64,000 bases of DNA. Origin: Armatimonadota bacterium (lineage in GTDB: Bacteria > Armatimonadota > Zipacnadia > UBA1398 > JAKPQA01). How positions within the stretch are numbered: position 1 is the stretch's first letter; each line of letters begins with the position of its first letter. A program made the position numbers and the translations under genes. The notes beneath the pieces are model-generated. The model was not told the DNA's origin and ran no database searches. It saw nothing but the letters and a program-made list of their open reading frames with translations. The stretch spans positions 21,942-85,941 of the forward strand of contig JAKPQA010000182.1 in the NCBI GenBank assembly GCA_029547025.1, in the 5' to 3' direction. Of the stretch, positions 35,815 through 44,600 are shown piece after piece.

Positions 35815-35848
35815 GGCCCCGCACGCGCGAGAGCGGCAGTGCGGGGCC
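35815..35848 (-). terminator. Hairpin after the small lipoprotein gene
   Basis: GGCCCCGCAC (35815-35824) and GTGCGGGGCC (35839-35848) form a perfect 10-bp stem with a 14-base loop. On the minus strand the structure lies 28 bases past the stop of the 151-residue lipoprotein gene and is followed by TCTTGG, a weak U-rich tail. It is a likely intrinsic terminator separating that gene from the PilZ gene. Confidence 0.6.
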
Positions 35849-35876
35849 GGCGATGTGAGTCGATAGATGCCCGAGC

Positions 35877-36332
35877 CTAGAGACTGGGTGGGCTCGGCGG
35901 CAGCTCGGTGTTGAGCGTGATGTTCCCGAGGTTCAGACTCGGCTCGGTGGCCGTGAGCCGGAAGGTGCCCGAAGAGCCACGGAGGCTTCGCCCACTGACG
36001 ACCGCCTGCGCGATAACCTGGACATCCCGGTTCGCCGCCACACTGGCGAAGGAGAACTCGCCCACGGCGTTGGTCGTGGTGGTCGCCAGCGGCGTGGTCA
36101 GATCTGAGGCAGCCACGAGCTGGCATGTGGCCGAGGCCACCGGCGCGCCGGAGGCGTTGACCACCACACCCACGATGGTGCCATCGGCCAGACCACCATT
36201 TCCGTTGTTGTTATTGTTGTTATCGCCATAGTCCGGCACCAGGCCGCCGCCGCCACAACCGGAGAAACCCACGGCCACAGCGACTGCGAGGCAGACAATG
36301 AGCACCGCCACACGCCGGGTTTGCATGTTCAT
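35877..36332 (-). CDS. Small lipoprotein with carboxypeptidase-regulatory-like domain
   Basis: From ATG 36332 (GGGAGG eight bases upstream) the protein has 151 residues. The signal VAVLIVCLAVAVAVGFSGC ends in a lipobox, so the Cys near residue 24 should be lipidated. A linker with six consecutive Asn residues follows, encoded by a GTT-type trinucleotide tract on the plus strand (36204-36223). Residues ~50-150 form a carboxypeptidase-regulatory-like beta-sandwich: GTIVGVVVNASGAPVASATCQL, then a GEFSFASV strand. The domain is usually a surface or adhesion module without catalysis. It is downstream of two other lipoprotein genes on the same strand, with a 258-base gap. Confidence 0.75.
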   Translation of the reverse strand: MNMQTRRVAVLIVCLAVAVAVGFSGCGGGGLVPDYGDNNNNNNGNGGLADGTIVGVVVNASGAPVASATCQLVAASDLTTPLATTTTNAVGEFSFASVAANRDVQVIAQAVVSGRSLRGSSGTFRLTATEPSLNLGNITLNTELPPSPPSL

Positions 36333-36590
36333 GCGATGACGCCTCCCACGGACCCATTCTCCGAGGCCCGGCCATGTCCTGCGCCCGAGCCGCGCCATAG
36401 TATTCACCCGAAGCCGAGCGAGACCTGTCGCCACCGTCAGGCACCGGCAGACGATCCAGAGATCCGTGTCTCGCACCGAATCTAACGAACACGGGCGCCG
36501 GACCGTCTCGGGAATCGACACCCGCAGCGGCCCCGTTGTCCCAATGGGCCGGGAGACATGCCGGTTCATCGCCAGACCACGGCCGCGATC

Positions 36591-37745
36591 TCAAGTGCCA
36601 TGCACCAGAGTCAGATCGACGTCGCGGCGGACCTCGCCGGGGAGGATGCTGACAGTGACCTCCGCGGCGTCGAACCCGGGGAGACTGGCGCGGACCACAT
36701 AGTCGCCCGCAGGCACGAGGACACCGTACCAGGTGCCCCTCTCAATGATATAGCGCGCGGCGGGCGAGCTGGCGCCCACGGGCGTCACCACCACGGTCAC
36801 ACCGGCCGCCGAAGCCAAGCCCTCGACGGTGACATTGCCGCCGATGTTGTAGGCCGTCGGGGGCGGGTCCTCGCTGATGGATGACATCTGGATCTGGATG
36901 GGATCGCTTTCGGCCAGGATCAGAGCCGACACGTAGGCCGGGTCGTAGCCCTGGAGCGTGGCCGAGAAGGTGCGCACGCCGACCAGCACGCTCGAGAGTG
37001 TGAAGGCTCCGGCCGAGTCGGTGGTGGCGGTGTCTGTCGACTCATCGACGGCGACCAGGACCCCGGCCAGGGGCTCGCGCGTCTTGACGTCGACGACGGT
37101 CCCTCTCACCGGAACTCGCGCCGTCCCGGGCGTGAGTTTTAGATTGATGAACCGATTAGAGCCCTGGCCCGGCAGTACCGTGACGACCTGCTTGGCGGGA
37201 ATGTAGCCTTCGAGCGTCGCCGTGACGCTGGTCTCGCCCACGGGGATCCCGCTGATCTGGAACTTGCCCTCACTGGATGTGTGAGCCGTCTGCTGATCGA
37301 CCACGGTGCCCAGGCGCTCGACCGTGGCGGTGACCGGGATCTGAGCGAGGGGCTCGCCGGTGCTCGAGTTGGTGAGCTGCCCGTTGATGGTGCCGGCCTG
37401 CAGCTCGTCAGCCACCGCATGGAGGGCGACGACCAGGTCTCCCGCAGACTGCAGGTTCAGGCCCTCGTCGATGGTGCGGTAGCCATCGCGCGAGACCGTG
37501 AGGTAGGTGTTCATGCTCTCGACGGGGATGTCGTCGAACCGGAAGCCGCCCTCGGCGTCGGTCCGCGTCTGAAGCCCCGAGAGCACGACCACCGCATCGG
37601 CCACCGGTTCGGCCGGGTCGGTACCGTATACGACGACCCGACCGATGGCCACCGCATAGGTCTGGAACTCTCGCGGCGCACAGCCCCCCAGCGCGCACAG
37701 GGCCAGACAGACCGCCAGCGCTCCAGCGGAGGTCACCCGGCTCAT
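36591..37745 (-). CDS. Lipoprotein with tandem carboxypeptidase-regulatory-like domains
   Basis: The protein has 384 residues. The signal GALAVCLALCALGGC-APREF has a clear lipobox. About four repeats of a ~85-residue beta-sandwich follow. Each has a G-x-V/L..(T/S)-G-x-P-(L/V)-A-x-(I/V)-x-V pattern and a later (G/D)-x-F-x-(L/I)-x-x-(V/I)-(P/L)-V-G strand, as in TINGQLTNSSTGEPLAQIPV and VRGTVVDVKTREPLAGVLVA. This is the carboxypeptidase regulatory-like (CarboxypepD_reg) family, a structural or cell-surface module. Its start overlaps the stop of the 912-residue lipoprotein by 4 bases, so the two are probably co-translated and act together at the outer membrane. Confidence 0.83.
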   Translation of the reverse strand: MSRVTSAGALAVCLALCALGGCAPREFQTYAVAIGRVVVYGTDPAEPVADAVVVLSGLQTRTDAEGGFRFDDIPVESMNTYLTVSRDGYRTIDEGLNLQSAGDLVVALHAVADELQAGTINGQLTNSSTGEPLAQIPVTATVERLGTVVDQQTAHTSSEGKFQISGIPVGETSVTATLEGYIPAKQVVTVLPGQGSNRFINLKLTPGTARVPVRGTVVDVKTREPLAGVLVAVDESTDTATTDSAGAFTLSSVLVGVRTFSATLQGYDPAYVSALILAESDPIQIQMSSISEDPPPTAYNIGGNVTVEGLASAAGVTVVVTPVGASSPAARYIIERGTWYGVLVPAGDYVVRASLPGFDAAEVTVSILPGEVRRDVDLTLVHGT

Positions 37746-40480
37746 GAGCCCACCGACTCGAGGGTAACCCAGAGCAACCGGGGACTCGGTGTGACCGCCA
37801 ACGGCCCGAACCGGCCCGGGCCTCGGGACGGCAGGGCGGCCCCTGTCGTGGCATCACAGATGCCCAGCCGCCAGCCGGGCGGGACGTTCTCGGCGCAGAG
37901 GACCGCCGGCAGGGAGCCGTCGACCGCCCCGACCCGGATCGTGTAGGTCACGACTCCACCCTTCACGGGACGAACCTCGCGCGCCAGCCCACACTCGGGG
38001 CCGCCGTCGGCCAGGGCGGACACGATGAGTGGCTGTCCGGGCCCGGGGGGCAGAGCCTCGACATCGAAGGAGGGATCGAAGCCCTCGCTGGCACCGCGTG
38101 CCGCGCCCAACAGCACGGAAGCGGTCACTCCGGAAGGGGGCTCGGCCCGCAGCCGCACGGCCCATTCGGGCTCCGGCACCGAGCGAACGCCCGCGCGCAC
38201 CGAAGACGCGGCGGCAGTCGGGTTCGGCACCGTGACCGTCACGCCGCTGACCTTGCAGTACATCCAGTAGCCGGACCACGGGACCAGGCTGCTCGCTTCC
38301 TGGTAGCCGGCGGCCTCGGTGTAGCCGAACACCAGGCCGCGCACCCAGGCGTTCTGCACGGCTTGGGCGAAGCTGACCGAGCCCGAGCCGTTGTCGACGG
38401 CCAGGTCGGCGACGTTGACGTTCTGGGTGAACGGACAGCCGACCAGGTTCCACCCCGGTGTGAGGTAGAGCTTGTGGGACATTCCCGCCGGGATGACATC
38501 GGCCTCGAACTGGACCTGCAGGGGCGAGGTCACCCGCAACCAATAACCCCGGCCGGGGACGAGAGGCGGCATGAACGGGTAGACCTCGTAGAGCTCATCC
38601 TGCCGGGCTGGATCCCAGTAGGCCATGAGGAGTTGCGAGGGGTCCACGCCAAGCGCGGCTGAGTCCTCGGTGGCCACGGGATAGCCGGGCACGGACATGA
38701 GGTGCATGCCCGCGGTACCCGCCGCGAAGTAGTGGGAAAGAGTCTGGCGCTCCAGGATGCTCGGCAAGATGACATAGAAAAAGTAGCCGGTATTCACCTG
38801 ACGAGTCGTGGAGACGCCATCGGCGTCGGTGAAGGTGAAGCGCACCTTGGCGGGATAGGAGTCGACGCCGCCAACTCGCGATCCGAAGGCCCCCTGGGAC
38901 ACAGTGATGTTCTCGGACGATCCCCCGTTGAAGGACACGCTCACGGTGCCGTCATCCCGCCCGATCGCTGCCCCGAGTATCGAGCTGCCGGTGGCCTCGG
39001 TCTCGCCCCGCACCATGTAGGGGAAGATGAGCTGCCGCTGGACGGAGCCGATCGCCACGGTGACCGTGATGCGCTGAGCGCCGCCAATGTTGTACAGCGA
39101 CCCCACGTAGTAGCCCTGCCCGGCATCGGTGCCCACGCCGGGGATGGAGACCTCGTAGCCCTCCTGCACATACAGGGAGAACGCGGCGGTGTAGTCGAAG
39201 AACTCGAGCACGGCGCCACCCGAGCGCGGCGTCTCGCGGCCGTCTTCGGTGGCAACGAAGGTATCGATGACGAGAATCAGCCGGTCGTGTTCGGGGAGTG
39301 AGTAGATGTAGGTGCGGTCACCGACGTCGAGGCTGGTGTCGAGAGCATATTGGCGACGGAACCACTCATAGAAGGATTGCCCTTCGACCGAGGGCAGCAC
39401 GCTCGACGCGATCCTCGCCAGCACAGGCACGTTCCCGGCAGCGGTAGCGTCGGCGTTCCACCGGGCGTAATAGGCATCATTGAACCGGGCGAAGAAGGTG
39501 GGGTCCTCGACCCAGCACTTGGACCAGGCAGCCGCAGCCATCCCGAGCCGCCACGTGATCATGCCGTCGAACCCGGTGCCGAAGATGCGGTCATGCCCGA
39601 GTTCCGGGGTGTTGAGCAGCTCGTAAAGATTCGTCACGTACAATGAGCCATAGCTGGGGTCATAGGCCGGGTTGTAGATGCTGACGATGGCATCGGCCGC
39701 CGCGACGGAGAACCCCTGCTCCCACTGCTCGTAGTAGAACATGGCGTCGTCGTGGAAGGCGTGCAGGAGCTGCCGGACGATCATGACATGGTTCGCGTCG
39801 GCATTGTCGGTGAGCGCGGGGATGCGGATCTCATTGGCCGTGGCATCGTACACGCCGCCTGTGAGATCCGTGATGGTGTCATCTAGAACCAGGGTCACCG
39901 TGTTGCTGAAGGCGGGTTTGCCGTAGACCTGGACACAGACGGGATAGATGGCATCGACAAAGGCACTCAGCTCGGCTTGGGCCGCCGGGCTCCAGCCATC
40001 ATAGGCGAAGGTCAGATCACCATTACCCGCACGCGCCAACCCTCTCGCCACGGCGTCGCGGTTGGGGAGGACGAGCTCGCCGTCACGAGTATGGATGAGG
40101 CGGCGTCCCAGCAGGAGCCGGGAACCGGCTGGCCTGGCGCCCACCGACGCGAGGAACCGGTGGAGCGACTGCGCGCCGGCATAGGACTCCGTGGAAGCCC
40201 CTCGAACGGACACACGGTCTGAGGCCGATGCGGGCTCCTCGACGAGTAGGGCATCGATTGGGCCCGAGGCCACCGTGGCGAACGGCAAGTTGACCGCGTT
40301 GCCGAAGCGAAAGGCGGCGCCCGCAGTGGCCATGCCGCCCGCTCCGGTTCCTGCCCCACAGCCGCCCACCAGCACCCCCCAGGCGACCAGAAGGGCACCG
40401 AGCGCGGCCCGTCCCATGACCGGGCCTCGCAACACACCCATGTGGCACCGCCTCGCGCACATCGCTTCGCTGATCTTCAC
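37742..40480 (-). CDS. Large lipoprotein with degenerate gluzincin-like domain and GYW-type C-terminal module
   Basis: The protein has 912 residues. The N-terminus has a hydrophobic signal ending in LVGGC, a lipobox. Around residue 236 the sequence RQLLHAFHDD followed by YYEQWEQGFSVAAAD resembles the helices that carry HExxH...NEG in gluzincin metallopeptidases of the MA-like type. If that alignment is right, the first His is R236, the catalytic Glu is Q237 and the third ligand is Q255, so it would be inactive. After beta domains (~390-600) a C-terminal module around 610-770 has repeated PG-(W/R)-(N/G).. and SGYWMYC patterns (TPGWNLVGCPF). No enzymatic role is supported; surface binding or assembly is likelier. 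It heads a unit with the 384-residue lipoprotein. Confidence 0.72.
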   Translation of the reverse strand: MKISEAMCARRCHMGVLRGPVMGRAALGALLVAWGVLVGGCGAGTGAGGMATAGAAFRFGNAVNLPFATVASGPIDALLVEEPASASDRVSVRGASTESYAGAQSLHRFLASVGARPAGSRLLLGRRLIHTRDGELVLPNRDAVARGLARAGNGDLTFAYDGWSPAAQAELSAFVDAIYPVCVQVYGKPAFSNTVTLVLDDTITDLTGGVYDATANEIRIPALTDNADANHVMIVRQLLHAFHDDAMFYYEQWEQGFSVAAADAIVSIYNPAYDPSYGSLYVTNLYELLNTPELGHDRIFGTGFDGMITWRLGMAAAAWSKCWVEDPTFFARFNDAYYARWNADATAAGNVPVLARIASSVLPSVEGQSFYEWFRRQYALDTSLDVGDRTYIYSLPEHDRLILVIDTFVATEDGRETPRSGGAVLEFFDYTAAFSLYVQEGYEVSIPGVGTDAGQGYYVGSLYNIGGAQRITVTVAIGSVQRQLIFPYMVRGETEATGSSILGAAIGRDDGTVSVSFNGGSSENITVSQGAFGSRVGGVDSYPAKVRFTFTDADGVSTTRQVNTGYFFYVILPSILERQTLSHYFAAGTAGMHLMSVPGYPVATEDSAALGVDPSQLLMAYWDPARQDELYEVYPFMPPLVPGRGYWLRVTSPLQVQFEADVIPAGMSHKLYLTPGWNLVGCPFTQNVNVADLAVDNGSGSVSFAQAVQNAWVRGLVFGYTEAAGYQEASSLVPWSGYWMYCKVSGVTVTVPNPTAAASSVRAGVRSVPEPEWAVRLRAEPPSGVTASVLLGAARGASEGFDPSFDVEALPPGPGQPLIVSALADGGPECGLAREVRPVKGGVVTYTIRVGAVDGSLPAVLCAENVPPGWRLGICDATTGAALPSRGPGRFGPLAVTPSPRLLWVTLESVGS

Positions 40481-40693
40481 GAGTTAGACGTCCCGCTCAC
40501 CGCCCTCGTCTCAGTCAGACGGTACCACAGGACCGAGGGTTCAGGCACGGACCTCCAGGGGCATGGACGCCCAGTTGGGGCCACGGGGCGCGGCCCGCAC
40601 CCTGACCGGCTCCGAGCGGACGGTGGTGCGGTCGATTGGTGCTGACCTGAGGGGCCACCAGGCCATATACTGGGGCCGCAGCGGAGGTGAGCC

Positions 40694-41089
40694 ATGGACG
40701 CGCCGGACCATCGAGCGCCTCTCGGCTGGGTCTTCGTCGTCGTGGGCATTGCGGCGATCGTTGGGGGAATGACAGCCCGGCGGGAGCCTGCGGCACCGGA
40801 GAGCGGCGACGAGGCGCTGTTGGCGGCCATGGGCAGCCGCGAGCGGATTGAGGGCCGTCTCCGCGCCGAGGCCAAGGACCTGCTCGAATGGGAGATGCTG
40901 TCGACCGGGGAGCCGGTTCGCTCGGGCCGCATCGTGATCCCGGTATCGCCCGAGGGGCTGGGGGCGGTGACCATCGAACAACCGAAGTCTCCGAGACCGG
41001 GAACCATGATCGTCAGCGGCATCATACTGATCGGCATCGGCACGATCCTCAAGCTGTTCGCGCAGCCCAGTCCGCCGCCGGTCGCCTAG
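40694..41089 (+). CDS. Small membrane protein of unknown function
   Basis: The protein has 131 residues, with GGAGGTGAGCC immediately upstream of ATG 40694. It has two hydrophobic helices, GWVFVVVGIAAIVGGM near the N-terminus and MIVSGIILIGIGTILKLF near the C-terminus. A charged, probably soluble middle with ERIEGRLRAEAKDLLEWEML and VRSGRIVIPVSPEGLG lies between them. I do not recognise the family. It begins a rightward run of genes after a 213-base divergent gap in which I see no clear site, and the flavin-fold gene follows 35 bases later. Confidence 0.65.
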   Translation: MDAPDHRAPLGWVFVVVGIAAIVGGMTARREPAAPESGDEALLAAMGSRERIEGRLRAEAKDLLEWEMLSTGEPVRSGRIVIPVSPEGLGAVTIEQPKSPRPGTMIVSGIILIGIGTILKLFAQPSPPPVA

Positions 41090-41124
41090 ATCCATCGGCC
41101 GACTCACATACGGAGGGCCGCTCC

Positions 41125-41622
41125 ATGTCAGATCCAGGGTCACAGACCGATGCCAGGCAAGCCATGGAGCGTATCCTGGCCAGCCAGTCCGTCGGGCATC
41201 TGGGTCTCACCGACGCCGGTGAGGTCTATGTGGTGCCGCTGAACTACACGTACTCGCGGGGACGGATCTTGTTCCACTGCGCGCTGGAGGGCCGGAAGCT
41301 CGACATGATCCGCGCGAATCCCCGGGTCTGTTTCGAGGTGTCCTGCCAGGGCGCAGAACCCCTTCCTCACGGGGGCGATCCATGCGACACGCCCTTCGAG
41401 AGCGTTATCTGCTGGGGTACGGCCCGGATCGTCGAGGACCTATCGGAACGGCGGGCCATACTCGACGAGTTCCAGATGCGCTTCGAGAAGCCTGGCGGTC
41501 CACGGGAGCCGGTCCCCATGGCCCGTGTCGAGCGCTGTGGGGCGGTGGAGATCGCCGTCTCGCGCATGACCGGACGCCGGGGACTGGGGCATCGGCCCGA
41601 GCGGTGGGAGTGGGTGGCATGA
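41125..41622 (+). CDS. Pyridoxamine 5'-phosphate oxidase/flavin-reductase-like protein
   Basis: From ATG 41125 (GGAGGGCC upstream) the protein has 165 residues. The order ILASQSVGHLGLTD, EVYVVPLNYTYSRGRILFHCALEGRKLDMIRANPRVCFEV and SVICWGTARIVEDL matches the split-barrel pyridoxamine-oxidase-like family, including NimA-type 5-nitroimidazole reductases. These dimers bind FMN or F420 and reduce small substrates or sense redox state. The sequence does not identify the cofactor. It lies between a small membrane protein and the GH2-like gene, which starts 22 bases after its stop. Confidence 0.83.
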   Translation: MSDPGSQTDARQAMERILASQSVGHLGLTDAGEVYVVPLNYTYSRGRILFHCALEGRKLDMIRANPRVCFEVSCQGAEPLPHGGDPCDTPFESVICWGTARIVEDLSERRAILDEFQMRFEKPGGPREPVPMARVERCGAVEIAVSRMTGRRGLGHRPERWEWVA

Positions 41623-41644
41623 GCGCCGCCCAGCAGGCGGGGCC

Positions 41645-44600
41645 ATGAGGCGGTCGCTGGTGGTGGGGCTCCTGGCATGGGTCGTGGCCGGCAGCGTCGC
41701 GCCGGCCGCGCCAGCTCGCGAGACGATCTCGCTGGACGGCACCTGGCGCTTCTGCATCGACGAGAACCGCATCGGGCTCCACCGGCAGTGGCACGTGCGC
41801 GCCCCGCAGACACAACCCATCCGAGTGCCCTCGTGCTGGGAGGAGTACCCGCAGTGGGCCCACTACGACGGGGTGGCCTGGTACTTCCGGACCATCGCGG
41901 TGGGGCCCCGAAGGGGTGCCGAGCGCATCGCCTTGCGGTTCGAGGCCGTGAACTACCGGGCCGAAGTTTACCTCGACGGCACCTTCGCCGGCCGGCACGA
42001 GGGCGGCTACACCCCCTTCGAGGTGGATCTGACCCAGGCACTGCAGACGCCGCCCCGGCGAGACGAGGGCTACCTGCTTGCCGTGCGTGTCCTGGACCCA
42101 CCCGACCAGGGCCGTGCCGATGGCATCGGCCTGGCGGACGTGCCCCACGGCCGTGAGCACCTGGGGGCCAACTTCGGAGGCATCTGGCAGCCGGTCAGCC
42201 TGATCAAGACACCGGCCGCGCGCATCGCGGACGTGTTCGTGCAGCCGCATCTGCAGCCGCGCCGCCTCGAAGCGCGGGTCCGGTATGAGGGCCCGACGGC
42301 GGGGCTCCGGGTCGTCCACACGGTGCTGGCACTCAACTCGGAGGATCCGCTGGTCGTGTCGCGGCCGGTCACACCCGACGACTCCCCGGTGTGGCTTGAG
42401 CTGCCCGCGTCCGTGCGACTGTGGAGGCCCGAGGATCCCGCCCTGTACCGTCTGCGGACTACGCTGACGGACGGTGGGGGCAGCGAGGTGGATCGCGTCG
42501 AGACGCGCTTTGGTGTGCGGCAGTTTGAGGTGCGCGATGGCCACTTTGTGCTCAACGGGGAGCGGACAGCTCTGCGCATGATCGCGCTCGAGTGCGTCTA
42601 TCCGCTGAGTCTCGTGCGCCCGCCGAGCATGGGCTTCGTGGAGCAGGACCTTGGGTCGGTACGGTCATTGGGCTTCAACGCGGTGCGCGTCATGGGACGG
42701 CCGGCCCCGGCCGATCTGGTCGACGCGGCGGACCGCCTGGGCGTCCTGGTCGAGGAAGAGGCCCCGCTCTCCCAGATTGATGATGCCGAGCGGGCCTCCG
42801 AGCAGTACCGTCGTGAGGTCTCCGAGCTGGTCTCGCGGGACCGCAACCACCCGTCGGTGGTGTGGTGGTCGCTGATGCGCGGGGTGCCGGACGACCACGC
42901 GCTTCTCGGCGGCCTGGCGGCGTTGGTACGGAGCCTGGATCCATCCCGGTTCGTGCTGGGCAACCGCGGCCCCGGTGAGGCAGCCCTGCTCTGGTCACCA
43001 GGACGGACCGATCCGCTGCTCGCGGTCGACGCGCGCGTCCGGCTGTCGGCACCGCTCTCGCGGGACGAGTTGGCCCGGCTGAGCGACCTGCATCCTCCGG
43101 GTCATGACGGGGTGGTGTTGGTCTCCGAGATCGGGTACGGCGGGCTGCCCGACTTCCGAGAGGTGGCCCAGCGGTACGACAAGGCCCTGCGGGGGCGCGA
43201 TGTGGCGGATGCCGACCACAGTGTCGTGGTGGCCCTGGGTCGAGACATCGACCGCCTGCTTGGCGGATTCCCTTTCCGGCTGCCCGGGCCGACGGGTCTG
43301 GTATCGGCGGCGAGGCGGGTGGACCATTTCTACGTGGAATCGCAACGGGCGCAGGCCGACGTGTTGTCCAGGGCCGTCGGCGCCCTTCGCGCCAGCGCCG
43401 AGGTCGATGGTTTCTGCATCCGTCAGTGGGACGAAGATGCCCGGACTGCGGGACAGGGGCTCGCGTCCCTGTTCCGGCAACAGAAGGCGGCGTGCACGGT
43501 CCTGAAGGGTGCCCTCGCGCCGCGAGCGGCCTTCGTCTTGGCCGACACGCCTACCGTGGTGCGCACGCAGCGGGCCACCGCCACGGTAGCCTTGGTGAAC
43601 GATACCGCAGCCGGCGCGCCCTGCCACGTGCGGCTCTGGGCCGTCTCACCGACGAACGAGAGCCGGACGCTGGCGGACGAGAGCGTCACGGTCTTGGCGT
43701 GGGGGCGGGCCGCGTTGCATGGCAGCTTCGAGCCCTACGAGACCGGACGCTGGCGTATCCGGGCAGAGACGCGCCTCGAGGGTGAGACGGCACGGGTCGA
43801 CGAGGACTCGGTGTGGGTGCTGTCCGAGGCCGACCCGGCAACCACGCGCATGCCCGTGACGCTGCTGACACCCTCGGCGAGCATGGAGGCACTGCTCGCG
43901 GCCACGGGCATCGCTTGGCAGCCTTTCGACCCCGAGACTTCGCGGCCCGAGGTGATCGTGGTGCCCCACCTACTGCCCGATGAGGGCTACCCGTACGTGG
44001 AACTCGCCGAGGCCGAGCTGCTGGCCGCCAGGGGGTGCACGGTCGTCTACATGGCCCAGGACGACGCGGCTGTCTATGGGCTGCCGGCGACACTAACGCC
44101 CACGCTCGGGGCCGACTGGGGCTCGCATATGCTGCTTCCCGAGCACCCGTTGCTGGATGGGCTCACCGACGCGCCCCTGCTATCGCAGGACCGGGGCCTG
44201 GCCGACCTGGCGCCCCGGCGCATCCTCCAGTGGGAGAGCTCGCTGCCGATGGAGCCTGTGCTGCCCTACTTGGATATCCGCCCCCCGGGGCCGCGCGGGA
44301 CGGCGAGGGGCGGGCTCGTGTGGGGCGCCGGACTGGCCACCGAACGGCACGGCGCGGGGCAGCGAATCTACTGTCAGCTCGAATGCGAGAGCCGGCCCGA
44401 GTCGCCCGTGGTGCGCCGATTCGTGGGCCATCTCCTCTGGTGGGCGGAGCGCTCGCTTCCGCTGCAGCTGTCGACGGTGTCGGCGGAGGACCAGAGCGCC
44501 TACCAGAGGCGGATGGCGGCGGCGTTGCGGGCCCGTCAGGAGCACCATGCGGACGTGCTGATCAGCCGCCGGGTCCGAGCGGCCAAGGACACGGTGCTCG

